Shown here one piece after another: positions 16,527 to 24,812 of a stretch of 49,019 bases of DNA. Origin of the DNA: Lachnospiraceae bacterium (GTDB lineage Bacteria; Bacillota; Clostridia; Lachnospirales; Lachnospiraceae); NCBI GenBank assembly GCA_017551665.1, contig JAFZLB010000086.1, forward strand, positions 1 through 49,019, read 5' to 3'. The position numbers and the translations under genes are program-made. The notes beneath the pieces are model-generated. The model was not told the origin of the DNA, searched no databases, and worked only from the letters and a program-made list of their open reading frames with translations. How positions within the stretch are numbered: position 1 is the first letter of the stretch; each line of letters begins with the position of its first letter.

Positions 16527-16706
16527 ATGCCGATGTATGACACGGAGGAATACATGACCGGAGCAGAAATCGTCAATCTGATTGAAAAACTCGAAGAGGA
16601 AGGAATGTCATCCGACAAAATCATCGAGATCATCAAGTACGTCGAAACCAATGATCCAAGAAACCCGAAGCCTAAGAAGGTAAACAAGACAAAGAAAAAG
16701 CAATAA
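16527..16706 (+). CDS. Small acidic/basic protein, 59 aa, unknown function
   Basis: The ATG at 16527 is preceded by AAAGGAGGTGATTCC, an almost complete complement of the 16S rRNA 3' end, which argues strongly for a real, highly translated gene. The product starts MPMYDTEEYMTGAEIV, contains a predicted amphipathic helix (EIVNLIEKLEEEGMSSDKII), and ends in a Lys-rich tail (KPKKVNKTKKKQ). There is no membrane segment. It ends two bases before the stop codon of the convergent arginase-family gene, with no terminator between them. I do not recognise the family; its pattern of a short helical body plus basic tail could suit an RNA- or protein-binding regulator. Confidence 0.8.
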   Translation: MPMYDTEEYMTGAEIVNLIEKLEEEGMSSDKIIEIIKYVETNDPRNPKPKKVNKTKKKQ

Positions 16707-16708
16707 CA

Positions 16709-17464
16709 TCAACCGCACACAGACAGAACCGCATTCACCAGCGCCGCGTTTACCGCGGCGCTTTGCGTCGGATCCGCACCGGGGGCCGGTTCGCCGCAGA
16801 TATCCACGCCGATGACCCGGTGCGCCTTGCCGATCGATTGCATCAGCGCGAGCAGCTCCGCAAGCCTCATTTCCCCCTGATCCCAGTTCGTGTTGATCTC
16901 ATCCACGGAAAGCACATCCTTATCGATGGAAAGATATACCGGCAAACCCTCCGGAATCTCCCGCACAATGCGCTCCTGCATCCCGGAAGCCTCCAGCTCC
17001 TCCGCAAGCAAATCCTCATCCACCCCGAGCATCACCACGCATTGCAGCAGCGGCTGTGTCTGAAGGGCGCGCAGCACCCAGGAACCGCAGGACAGCACAT
17101 CGCCGAAGGCCGGGGCGCGCAGATCCGGATGATGATCGATCAATACAAGAACGTATGGTATTGTAATTTTCTCTGTGATGAGCGCGGAGAGATAATGATA
17201 ATTCCCGTTATCTAAAAAGTGAATGCCGGCGGGCATTTCCGGTACCGCCTGTATTCTTTTGCGCAGCTCCGCTTCCGCCGCCGCGTCGCAGTACGCGTTC
17301 GTCCCGCGAATTTCCCTGCATTCCACAAGATAACGATCGATATTGTTATTCCCCTCCGAAGGCGCCGTTTCGCGCCAAAGGAAGCGAGGGCTTTCCGCTT
17401 CCCGCGAAAAGCCCTCGTATAAGCTCTCATAGATACCGCTAAAATCAAAGCATGTGATATTCAA
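16709..17464 (-). CDS. Arginase/agmatinase-family protein
   Basis: A 251-residue ureohydrolase-superfamily member. Metal-binding motifs of the fold are visible: DHHPDL near residue 118, SIDKDVLS near residue 188, and the C-terminal GVDICGE. Canonical arginases have DAHxD and SxDxDxxDP; here the first motif is DHHPD and the second is SIDKDVL without the following Pro, so substrate is unclear. The protein is shorter than the usual roughly 300 residues. Start is a TTG at 17464 with AGAGG upstream. It lies 13 bases downstream of mecA and may be co-transcribed from the CIRCE-controlled promoter. Confidence 0.8.
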   Translation of the reverse strand: MNITCFDFSGIYESLYEGFSREAESPRFLWRETAPSEGNNNIDRYLVECREIRGTNAYCDAAAEAELRKRIQAVPEMPAGIHFLDNGNYHYLSALITEKITIPYVLVLIDHHPDLRAPAFGDVLSCGSWVLRALQTQPLLQCVVMLGVDEDLLAEELEASGMQERIVREIPEGLPVYLSIDKDVLSVDEINTNWDQGEMRLAELLALMQSIGKAHRVIGVDICGEPAPGADPTQSAAVNAALVNAVLSVCG

Positions 17465-17477
17465 TTCAGCCTCTTTT

Positions 17478-18239
17478 TCAAAGCGCCGCGAGATGGGTCA
17501 CGGCATCCTCCGCGATCAGGCAATCACCTGTTTCCGTTACATGCGCCTCCAGCGGGGAATCCACCATCAGCTCTTCCGCGTACTCCACGCAGGCCTTGCG
17601 GAACTCATAGACCATGTTGTCGTCTTCGTTCTGAATCTTCATGACCATGTAATACCGGTCATCCGACTTATACAGTGAAGACGCCTTCACCGGGAAGCCC
17701 TTGCAGATCTTCGCGAAGCGGCGGACATCCTCCAGCGTGTTCAGCGTGATCATGTAGCGGTCATAATCCATCATCGGACGGGATACCGCGGAGGGAGAAC
17801 CCTGTGATTCCTGATCCTCCGGCAGATAAATGCGGTTCACCTGCTCCGTGATGTCCATAAACATGGACCCCAGGGCCTCACCCTTTTCGGAAGCGGACAT
17901 TTCCTTGATCTCATCGATCCGTCCCTGCTCCACCAGATTCAGCATTTCCATGGCGGAAGCACGGACCCGATCCGCCGTCCGCTGGATGTCTTCGTTGCTC
18001 ATCTTGACGGCAAAGATCCTGACGCTTCCGTCCGCCATCATGTTCTTGGACATCAGCAGCACTTCCTGCTCCGGATTGATCTCCAGCTGCTCTCCCACCT
18101 CTTTGTTGAGCTGGGACATAAAGGAGGAACTCTTCTGACCGCCGTTCATGATGGCCTCCGGCGTCAGGCCGATCTCCCGCAGCTCGGAAGCCGCGATACT
18201 GCACTCCAGTGTGGAATTGTTCATCTTGACGATAATCAT
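17478..18239 (-). CDS. mecA: Adaptor protein MecA
   Basis: A 253-residue MecA-type adaptor that hands substrates to the ClpC ATPase for ClpCP degradation or remodelling. The N-terminal part (MIIVKMNNSTLECSIAASEL, residues 1-20) is the substrate-binding lobe, followed by an acidic linker region. The C-terminal lobe, about residues 160-235 (MITLNTLEDVRRFAK ... ASSLYKSDDRYYMVMKI), matches the ClpC-binding domain. The ATG at 18239 is preceded by AAAGGAG. A perfect sigma-A promoter lies about 145 bases upstream, and its -35 box sits inside a CIRCE operator, predicting HrcA repression and heat-shock induction. The mRNA leader is about 130 bases. Confidence 0.85.
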   Translation of the reverse strand: MIIVKMNNSTLECSIAASELREIGLTPEAIMNGGQKSSSFMSQLNKEVGEQLEINPEQEVLLMSKNMMADGSVRIFAVKMSNEDIQRTADRVRASAMEMLNLVEQGRIDEIKEMSASEKGEALGSMFMDITEQVNRIYLPEDQESQGSPSAVSRPMMDYDRYMITLNTLEDVRRFAKICKGFPVKASSLYKSDDRYYMVMKIQNEDDNMVYEFRKACVEYAEELMVDSPLEAHVTETGDCLIAEDAVTHLAAL

Positions 18240-18383
18240 TCTGACGCTCCTTTCCGGTTCCTCCGGGCTCCGCCCTCATGACCTTCTCTTCACCGAAAGA
18301 ACCTCTACATGCTGCATCCTTGCAAATGCGTCTTTCCCTCGGAATAGTTATCGGCTTCTTTTATCAGAATGCTTAGTCTTTAT

Positions 18384-18412
18384 TATAGACAATTCTGTTA
18401 GCACTGTCAAGA
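18384..18412 (-). promoter_or_regulatory. Consensus sigma-A promoter of mecA
   Basis: On the minus strand TTGACA (18412-18407), exactly 17 bases, TATAAT (18389-18384): both boxes match consensus. The -35 box lies within the CIRCE element. Confidence 0.93.
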
Positions 18413-18426
18413 GGTGAGTGCTAACC
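18400..18426. promoter_or_regulatory. CIRCE operator (HrcA binding site)
   Basis: TTAGCACTG at 18400-18408, nine bases, GAGTGCTAA at 18418-18426. The CIRCE consensus is TTAGCACTC-N9-GAGTGCTAA, so there is one mismatch in 18 positions. It overlaps the mecA promoter. HrcA, the heat-shock repressor of groE/dnaK, binds this element in Firmicutes. Confidence 0.95.
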
Positions 18427-18432
18427 GTCTCA

Positions 18433-19644
18433 TTACCTCCTTGCTGCCTCCAAAATCTTGCCCTTCAACTGGTTCTCGATCTGCACCAGCTCCTGCTCCG
18501 CCGCCTTGCGTTTCTCGCGGCCCTCGTCCTGAATCCGCATCACTTCGTCCAGGGTGGAGATCAGCTGCTCGTTCGTGTGCTTTAAGGTCTCGATGTCCAC
18601 GATGCCGCGCTCGGCTTCCTTGGCGCTTTCCACCGTCGCCATCTTCAGCTTGTCCGCGTTCTTCTTGAGCAGTTCGTTTGTCGCGTCGGAAACGGCCTTC
18701 TGCGCCTTGGCCGCCTGTGCGCTGTGCTCAATCCCCAGCGCGATGACCATCTGGTTCTTCCAGAGGGGAATCGTGTTGACGATGGTGGACTGGATCTTCT
18801 CCGCCATGGCCGTATCGGAGGACTGCATCAAACGGATCTGCGGGCCCGTCTGCATCGCGACGGTACGCGTCAGCTCCAGATCATGCAGCTTCTTCTCGAA
18901 GCGGTCGCACTGATCCGCCAAATCCTTTGCCTTCTGCGCGTCCTCCGGCAGTCCCGAGGCCTGCGCACGGTTCTGCGCCTCGATGAGTTCGTTGTTCCGG
19001 ACGCTCTCGAGCTTCTTCTTGCCGGCCAGCACATACATCGTCAGCTCTTTATAATACGTGAGGTTCATGTCATACATCTGATCCAGCATGTCCACGTCCT
19101 TCAGGAGCGTGATCTGATGCTGTTCCAGCTGGTTGGTGATCGTGGTGACATTCGTCTCCACCTTGGAATATTTCGCCTTCAAAGACTCCGCTTTGTTTGC
19201 GCTCTTCTTGAAAAGACCGGATAAAAAGCCGCCCTTCTCATCATCCACATCAAAGTTCTTGAGCTGGACGACGAGATTGGTCACCATGCCGCCGACCTCG
19301 CCCATGTCCTTCGTGCGGACGCTTTCCAGCGTCTTTTCCGAAAAGTCCGCGAGCTTCTTCTGGGTGCCGACACCGTAGTTGATGATCGCGGCCGTGTCCG
19401 TGATGTCGATCTGCTTGGAGAATTCCTCCACCTGCCGCAGCTCCTCATCCGAAAGATTCGCGTTCTGCACCAGATGCTCCTCGATCGGCAGCGCGGGCAG
19501 TTCGGGCGCGCCCGGCGCACCGGCGCCCATCACCTCCGACACCACCTGTCCGTTCTCCACGACAGGCATCGGGGTCACGCCGCCGACGTTCGCTCCGAAT
19601 TCCAACACCGGTACACTTTGCTTGAGTTGTTCTAAATCCGACAT
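18433..19644 (-). CDS. telA: TelA/KlaA-family protein (toxic anion resistance family)
   Basis: A 403-residue, largely alpha-helical cytosolic protein of the TelA family, named from plasmid tellurite-resistance loci but widespread in Firmicutes with roles linked to envelope stress. Family segments visible are DITDTAAIINYGVGTQKKLADF, LLKDVDMLDQMYDMNLTYYKEL and QTGPQIRLMQSSDTAMAEKIQ. The ATG at 19644 follows AGGAGG. It comes directly after the XpaC-like gene, its usual partner, and closes the carD-to-telA run 7 bases before the CIRCE element. Confidence 0.93.
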   Translation of the reverse strand: MSDLEQLKQSVPVLEFGANVGGVTPMPVVENGQVVSEVMGAGAPGAPELPALPIEEHLVQNANLSDEELRQVEEFSKQIDITDTAAIINYGVGTQKKLADFSEKTLESVRTKDMGEVGGMVTNLVVQLKNFDVDDEKGGFLSGLFKKSANKAESLKAKYSKVETNVTTITNQLEQHQITLLKDVDMLDQMYDMNLTYYKELTMYVLAGKKKLESVRNNELIEAQNRAQASGLPEDAQKAKDLADQCDRFEKKLHDLELTRTVAMQTGPQIRLMQSSDTAMAEKIQSTIVNTIPLWKNQMVIALGIEHSAQAAKAQKAVSDATNELLKKNADKLKMATVESAKEAERGIVDIETLKHTNEQLISTLDEVMRIQDEGREKRKAAEQELVQIENQLKGKILEAARR

Positions 19645-19667
19645 TTCTTCATCCTCCTGTGTTGTTA

Positions 19668-20930
19668 TCACCGGACTGTGATTGTGGTCTCCGCCAGTCC
19701 GTCCTGCGCCATCATCGTTTTCATCACAGAGATATCCGAAGAAATATCCATGGACATCTCCTCGAACAGACTGTCAAACAGTTTCTCAAAGCCGTCTCCC
19801 ACCATATCGAGGGAGTTGGAAATCTCCTGCTTCGTCTGCGCAATATTGGAGCCGATGTCGGGCTTTGTGTCCAGATCCGCGTAGGCGTTCAACAGCTTCA
19901 CCGTCGTCGGCAGATAATAGCTCATGTATTTGCGCAGCGAAGGCGCCGCCTCCGGCTTTTCCTTCACTTCCTCAAAGGTCTTGTGCATCAGGTTCTCGAT
20001 GCGGCTGATCTTGCGGCTCATTTCCTCGTCCGGGATGCGGTCATTCAGCTGCTTGACCGTCCGCAGATAGTCCTCGCCGTCATGCAGAATCTGCTGGACC
20101 TGCGCCCCGTAAATGCTGTCGCGCAGTTTATCCGTAAGCGAGCGTTCCGCGTCCTCTCTCTGCTGCCGCGCCTGTTCCGCCGCCCTGTACTGTTCGTAGG
20201 CGTTCTGCGTAAACATCAGCGTCGTGCCCTTTGTGTCGATCCAGAGATTCGGCAGCACGCCGGATTTCTGCAGCTCCTGCATGTCCTTCAAGACCGTCGC
20301 GCGTTCAATGCCGGTGATGCGCACCATGTCGTCCACGGCGATGTATTCCGCGTCTCCCAGCGCCCGCCCGTATTCACGATAACGCACATACAACTGACGC
20401 TTTTTGCCGCCCTTGACCGAAAGCACAATCCCGGCCAAAAGACCGATGCCGAAGAGTCCCGCGCCGAAAAACGCGATGCCGCCGAAGATGCCCGGCAGAA
20501 GGGCGCCCGCAATGCCGGAGGCCGTCGCGCCGATACCGCAGACCATGGCCGAGCCCGCACCGACCCACATCTGTCCCGTGCCGGAATAAGATGAAAGCGA
20601 GCGGTAGCCCTGCCGGAAATACGGCGTATCCGGGAGCTGTTCCTTCGTCCGCACCACGGCCGTGGACTTCTGCGCACTGACATTCCCATGCGTGACGGAC
20701 TGCGTCCGCAGGGAATCCGGTCTCGTCCAGGAAGCGCTCTTGCCCTTCAGATGCTCATTGAAGGCATAAGGCGCAGGGCACGCATCCGTCCTGCGCTGTG
20801 CGGACGCGGTCATCTGGCCGACGCTGCGTCGGATGTTTTCCGATAAATTGCTGTAATCGCCGGAGGAAATCGCGTCCGTAACCGCGTCTAAAATCTCTCC
20901 CCCCGCACCAGCGATATCCTTCATTTCCAT
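19668..20930 (-). CDS. XpaC-like protein (5-bromo-4-chloroindolyl phosphate hydrolysis family)
   Basis: A 420-residue protein. Residues about 1-120 are a variable polar region. Two adjacent Gly/Ala-rich membrane segments follow at about 122-172 (WVGAGSAMVCGIGATASGIAG and FFGAGLFGIGLLAGIVLSV). A cytoplasmic part has a winged-helix-like stretch (YIAVDDMVRITGIERATVLKDM) and a helical C-terminal half typical of the XpaC family. The phosphatase name is historical; molecular function is unknown. It pairs with TelA as in many Firmicutes. The start lies 12 bases after sigH with a weak ribosome site, so coupling is likely. Confidence 0.8.
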   Translation of the reverse strand: MEMKDIAGAGGEILDAVTDAISSGDYSNLSENIRRSVGQMTASAQRRTDACPAPYAFNEHLKGKSASWTRPDSLRTQSVTHGNVSAQKSTAVVRTKEQLPDTPYFRQGYRSLSSYSGTGQMWVGAGSAMVCGIGATASGIAGALLPGIFGGIAFFGAGLFGIGLLAGIVLSVKGGKKRQLYVRYREYGRALGDAEYIAVDDMVRITGIERATVLKDMQELQKSGVLPNLWIDTKGTTLMFTQNAYEQYRAAEQARQQREDAERSLTDKLRDSIYGAQVQQILHDGEDYLRTVKQLNDRIPDEEMSRKISRIENLMHKTFEEVKEKPEAAPSLRKYMSYYLPTTVKLLNAYADLDTKPDIGSNIAQTKQEISNSLDMVGDGFEKLFDSLFEEMSMDISSDISVMKTMMAQDGLAETTITVR

Positions 20931-20942
20931 AACAGTTTTATT

Positions 20943-21584
20943 CTACATGATTCGGGTCTGAATCGCAACGCTTTTACGCAGTTTCTGCTTGGCCCGCGTT
21001 AAGGCGTTGTCCGTCGATTTGACATCCCGGTTTAAGACTTTCGCGATCTGGGTACAGGTCATCCCCGTGAGCATGAGCTCCGCCGCCTGCTTTTCGAAGG
21101 GACTCAAAACCTCTTCCATGGCGGCCCGGAGCATGGCGGCGTCTTCCGCTGCCATGACCTCTTCCTCCGCGGAGCGCATGACGGGCAGCGACTGCAGCGG
21201 ATCCGCATGGCTGCCCTCCGCGTGTTCCGTCTGTGTCCTGTCCTGCTCCGACAAAGAAATATAGGTGTTGAGCGGCATATGCTTTTTGCGGTTCATGCCC
21301 TCGATGGCGGAGTACATCTGCCTGGAAACACAAAGCTCCGCAAAGGTTTTGAACGAAGCGTCACGCCCCGCGTCATAATCCCGCACCGCCTTGTACAGGC
21401 CGATCATCCCTTCCTGGATGAGGTCCTCGCGGTCGGCGCCGAGGATGTACATGGACGAGGCCTTTGCGCGCACCAGCCCCTTGTACTTGTCCATGAGAAA
21501 ATCCGTGACCTCCGACGCCCCGTCCCGGAGCAGTCCGATCAGCGCCTCATCCGTTTCGTTTTCAAAACGCTGCTGTCTGTCCAT
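20943..21584 (-). CDS. sigH: RNA polymerase sigma-H factor (sporulation/stationary phase)
   Basis: A 213-residue sigma-70 family factor matching SigH. Region 2 is clear (EDLIQEGMIGLYKAVRDYD ... FKTFAELCVSRQMYSAIE) and is followed by RKKHMPLNTYISL, typical of SigH. Region 4 carries the helix-turn-helix MTCTQIAKVLNRDVKSTDNALTR. SigH drives early sporulation genes such as spo0A and spoIIA, pointing to an endospore former. It is located after rlmB, as in the conserved cysS-mrnC-rlmB-sigH cluster; the yacP gene often found between them is missing. Confidence 0.95.
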   Translation of the reverse strand: MDRQQRFENETDEALIGLLRDGASEVTDFLMDKYKGLVRAKASSMYILGADREDLIQEGMIGLYKAVRDYDAGRDASFKTFAELCVSRQMYSAIEGMNRKKHMPLNTYISLSEQDRTQTEHAEGSHADPLQSLPVMRSAEEEVMAAEDAAMLRAAMEEVLSPFEKQAAELMLTGMTCTQIAKVLNRDVKSTDNALTRAKQKLRKSVAIQTRIM

Positions 21585-21596
21585 CGCAACACTTTC

Positions 21597-22379
21597 TCAG
21601 GAAGCTTCTCTCTGTCGCAGAATTTCGTAGGCCAGCACGCCCGCCGCCACGGAAGCGTTGAGGGAGGAAATCTCTCCCCGCACGGGAATCGAGGCCGTCA
21701 AATCGCAGTGCTGTTTCACAAGCGGCGAAACCCCGCTGCCCTCATTGCCGATCACAAGGCCGACAGCACCCTTCAGATCCAGCGATGTCATCGGCTTGCC
21801 GTCCATGTCCGCGCAGACCATCCAGAGGCCGCGCTCCTTCAGCGTCTCAATCGTCTGCGTCAGGTTCGTCACCCTGGCCACCGGCAGATGCGACAAAGCC
21901 CCTGCCGCTGCCTTCTCCACGGTGGCGGTCAGCCCGGCCGCACGGTTCTTCGGAATGATGACGCCGTGGGCGCCGCAGACACAGGCCGTGCGGATGATGG
22001 CACCTAAGTTGTGCGGGTCCTCTATGTTATCCAGTAAAAATATAAACGGTTTTTCGTTTCTCTCTTCCGCCCGCGCAAAGATGTCTTCCACGGAAGCGTA
22101 GGCCTGCGCCGCACAGAGGGCGATGACGCCCTGGTGATGACCGCGCTCGGACATCTGGTCCAGGCGCTCCTTCGTGACATACTGCACATCCACGCCGTTC
22201 TTTTTCGCTTCCCGACGCAGGGTCTCCATCGGCGCGTCATGGCTGCCGTCCAGAAGGTACAGACGGTTGAAGGCGCGCTTGGCCCTGAGCGCCTCTAAGA
22301 CCGCGCGGCGTCCCTCGATCTGTGCGCTCTCCGTTTGCGCTTCGCTTTCCCTGTTGCGTTTTGTCCCGGGCTTGTTCAT
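21597..22379 (-). CDS. rlmB: 23S rRNA (guanosine-2'-O)-methyltransferase RlmB/TrmH family
   Basis: A 260-residue SPOUT methyltransferase. The N-terminal substrate-binding domain (IEGRRAVLEALRAKRAFNRLYL) precedes the knotted catalytic domain with motif 1 (DNIEDPHNLGAIIRTA), motif 2 (GLVIGNEGSGVSPLV) and motif 3 (IPVRGEISSLNASVAAGVLAYE). It methylates the 2'-hydroxyl of a guanosine, by analogy G2251 of 23S rRNA, using S-adenosylmethionine. Length and order (after mrnC, before sigH) are typical. Confidence 0.93.
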   Translation of the reverse strand: MNKPGTKRNRESEAQTESAQIEGRRAVLEALRAKRAFNRLYLLDGSHDAPMETLRREAKKNGVDVQYVTKERLDQMSERGHHQGVIALCAAQAYASVEDIFARAEERNEKPFIFLLDNIEDPHNLGAIIRTACVCGAHGVIIPKNRAAGLTATVEKAAAGALSHLPVARVTNLTQTIETLKERGLWMVCADMDGKPMTSLDLKGAVGLVIGNEGSGVSPLVKQHCDLTASIPVRGEISSLNASVAAGVLAYEILRQREAS

Positions 22380-22389
22380 ATCTTCTTCC

Positions 22390-22830
22390 TCAGGCCATCA
22401 GCACCGGCTCGGAAAAGCCGTAGGCCAGAAGCTCCGTCAGTCGTTCCGTATGGCCGCCGAGATAAAGGAAGGCGCAGAGCGCCTCCAGACCCGTGGCCTG
22501 GTTGTAATCCTGTATCGTCTGGTTCTTTGCCGTGGTATGGTGCTTGGCGTTGCGTCCGCGCCGGACAATCGTCTTTTCTTCTTCCGTCAGACGCGCGTCA
22601 ATGCGCTTCAGCAGCGCCGCCTGCGCGCCGGCGTTGACGATCTCCGCCTTTTCCCGGTTCAGCTTATCCGCGGGCTTCCTGCCGTCGTTCAGCACCTTCA
22701 GACGCACATAGAGTTCAAAGACCGCATCGCCGATAAAGGCCAGCGTGTTCGGGGAAAGCTGACGAATCTCTTCCTCGGACAGCAGACGTCCGCCGTGCAG
22801 GAGATCCCTGACCGGCACAAAGGTCTTCAT
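22390..22830 (-). CDS. mrnC: Mini-ribonuclease 3
   Basis: A protein of about 146 residues with a lone RNase III catalytic domain lacking the double-stranded RNA-binding domain. The signature LAFIGDAVFELYVRL with its catalytic acidic residues is present, followed by HTTAKNQTIQDY and the helix ATGLEALCAFLYLGG. Mini-III trims 23S rRNA precursor ends in Bacillus. I chose the ATG at 22830, which forms an ATGA overlap with the cysS stop codon and has GGAAG seven bases before it. An ATG four codons upstream is possible. Confidence 0.93.
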   Translation of the reverse strand: MKTFVPVRDLLHGGRLLSEEEIRQLSPNTLAFIGDAVFELYVRLKVLNDGRKPADKLNREKAEIVNAGAQAALLKRIDARLTEEEKTIVRRGRNAKHHTTAKNQTIQDYNQATGLEALCAFLYLGGHTERLTELLAYGFSEPVLMA

Positions 22831-24254
22831 GCCCGCTTCCATCGCACGCCCTCCCTGGTATCCTCCAACACAATACCTTTTTCCAACAGCGTCGCACGGA
22901 TCTCATCCGCACGCGCGAAGTTCTTTTCCTTCTTGGCCGCCGTCCGCTCCGCGATCATCGCTTCGATCTCTTCTTCGGAAAGGCCCTCCGCGGGGGAAGC
23001 GTTTTTCGAAGACAGGGAAATCCCCAGCACATCCGTCAGAGACTGCAGCCGTTCCTTCAGCCCCAGCAGAAACTCCATGGACGAGGATTCGTCCGTATGG
23101 GAATTGATGAAGCGCACGAGCTCAAAGACCGCGGCGATGCCGTCCGCCGTGTTGAAATCATCGTCCATGGCATTCACGAAGGCTTCGGTAAAGCGCTCCG
23201 TTTCCCGCAGCAGACCCTCTTCCGCTTCGGAGCTGTTTTCCCCGCGCTCCCCCTTCATCAGGTAGGCCAGGTTCTCCCAACAGTTCACAATCCGGTGCAG
23301 CGAGGTCTTCGCGCTCTCCATGAGCTCCTCGCTGAAATTCAGGGGCGAGCGGTAATGCGCGGACAGCATAAAGAAGCGCAGCACCTGACCGTCATATTTT
23401 TGCAGCACATCGCGCACCGTGAAGAAGTTGCCCTCCGACTTGGACATCTTTTTGTTGTCAATATTCAGGAAAGCGTTGTGCATCCAGTAACGCGCAAAGG
23501 ATTTTCCGGAGCAGCACTCCGACTGCGCGATCTCGTTTTCGTGATGCGGAAACACGAGATCCTCGCCGCCGCCGTGGATATCAATTTCTTCGCCGAGATA
23601 CTTTCTGCTCATCTCCGAGCATTCGATATGCCAGCCCGGACGCCCCTCGCACCAGGGCGAAGGCCAGGCGGGTTCTCCCTCCTTCTTCGGCTTCCAGAGC
23701 ACAAAGTCCAGCGGGTCTTCCTTCTGCTCCGCGCCGTCCACCTTCAGCGCGCGTTCGCCGCTGCGCAGATCATCGAGATTCTTATGCGAAAGCTTTCCGT
23801 ATTCCGCAAAGGAACGTGAGCGGAAATAGACCGTGCCGTCCATGGCGGGATAGGCATGGCCCTTTTGCACCAGCGTATCGATCATCCGGACCATGCCGTC
23901 GATTTCTTCCGTCGCCTTCGGATGCGTACTCGCGGGCAGCACGTTCAGCGATTCCATATCCTTTTGGCATTCCGCGATATAGCGCTCGGAAATCTCCTCC
24001 GCGGGCAGACCTTCCTCCTGCGCGGCCTTAATGATCTTATCGTCCACGTCCGTGAAATTGGAAACATAATTGACCGCAAAGCCGCGGTATTCCAGGTAAC
24101 GCCGCACCGTGTCGAAAAAGATCATGGGTCTGGCGTTGCCGATATGAATGAGGTTATAGACCGTCGGACCGCAGACATACATGCGGACCTTCCCTTCCTC
24201 GATCGGGCGGAATTCCTCCGCCTGCTTTGTCATGGTGTTGTGGATTCTAATCAT
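22827..24254 (-). CDS. cysS: Cysteinyl-tRNA synthetase
   Basis: A 475-residue class I aminoacyl-tRNA synthetase. The HIGH-type motif is in YNLIHIGNARPMIFFDT; the KMSKS motif is KKMSKSEGN; zinc ligands include CGPTVYN, CSEMSRKYLG and the HHENEIAQSECC segment. The C-terminal DALR-like domain extends to the end. It attaches cysteine to tRNA-Cys. The start ATG lies 12 bases after the ispF stop with ACGGAG upstream. Confidence 0.98.
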   Translation of the reverse strand: MIRIHNTMTKQAEEFRPIEEGKVRMYVCGPTVYNLIHIGNARPMIFFDTVRRYLEYRGFAVNYVSNFTDVDDKIIKAAQEEGLPAEEISERYIAECQKDMESLNVLPASTHPKATEEIDGMVRMIDTLVQKGHAYPAMDGTVYFRSRSFAEYGKLSHKNLDDLRSGERALKVDGAEQKEDPLDFVLWKPKKEGEPAWPSPWCEGRPGWHIECSEMSRKYLGEEIDIHGGGEDLVFPHHENEIAQSECCSGKSFARYWMHNAFLNIDNKKMSKSEGNFFTVRDVLQKYDGQVLRFFMLSAHYRSPLNFSEELMESAKTSLHRIVNCWENLAYLMKGERGENSSEAEEGLLRETERFTEAFVNAMDDDFNTADGIAAVFELVRFINSHTDESSSMEFLLGLKERLQSLTDVLGISLSSKNASPAEGLSEEEIEAMIAERTAAKKEKNFARADEIRATLLEKGIVLEDTREGVRWKRA

Positions 24255-24266
24255 GGTATACTCCGT

Positions 24267-24812
24267 TCACTTACATCCGCATTCGCGCCCCGCGGGAGCG
24301 GCACCCGTCTGAAAGGTGACATTCCGCGAAAACACATCCTGCGGCGTGGTCAGCAGCGCGACGGCCTGCGCGGCAATCCCCAGCCCCTCGCCGGTGAAGC
24401 CCAGCCCCTCTTCCGTCGTCGCCTTGACGTTGACCTGGCTAATCTCCAGTTCCAGTGCCGACGCGATGTTTGCCCGCATCTCATCGATATAGGGGCGCAT
24501 CTTCGGCATCTGCGCGATGATCGTCGCGTCGATGTTCTCAATGATATAACGTTTTTCCGATAATATATTGCCGACTTTTCGTAACAATTCCAGAGAGTCC
24601 GCGTCCTTATACTGCGGATCCGTATCCGGAAAATGCTTCCCGATATCGCCCTCCGCGCAGGCGCCGAGCAGCGCGTCCGAAATCGCGTGCAGCAGCACGT
24701 CCGCGTCGGAATGACCGTCGAGACCCTTCTCGTATGGGATCGTCACGCCGCCGATGATGAGCGGGCGGCCTGTGACGAGCTTATGAACATCGTATCCTGA
24801 GCCGATTCTCAT
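24267..24812 (-). CDS. ispF: 2-C-methyl-D-erythritol 2,4-cyclodiphosphate synthase
   Basis: IspF makes the cyclic diphosphate intermediate of the MEP isoprenoid pathway as a homotrimer. The metal-binding motif GSGYDVHKL is at the N terminus, followed by [20 protein letters not shown] and the C-terminal [24 protein letters not shown]. At 181 residues it is about 20 longer than usual: a tail with Gly and two Cys (RECGCK at the end) follows the normal stop point. Start ATG 24812 overlaps the TGA of the alaX gene (ATGA). The usual neighbour ispD is absent from this cluster. Confidence 0.96.
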   Translation of the reverse strand: MRIGSGYDVHKLVTGRPLIIGGVTIPYEKGLDGHSDADVLLHAISDALLGACAEGDIGKHFPDTDPQYKDADSLELLRKVGNILSEKRYIIENIDATIIAQMPKMRPYIDEMRANIASALELEISQVNVKATTEEGLGFTGEGLGIAAQAVALLTTPQDVFSRNVTFQTGAAPAGRECGCK

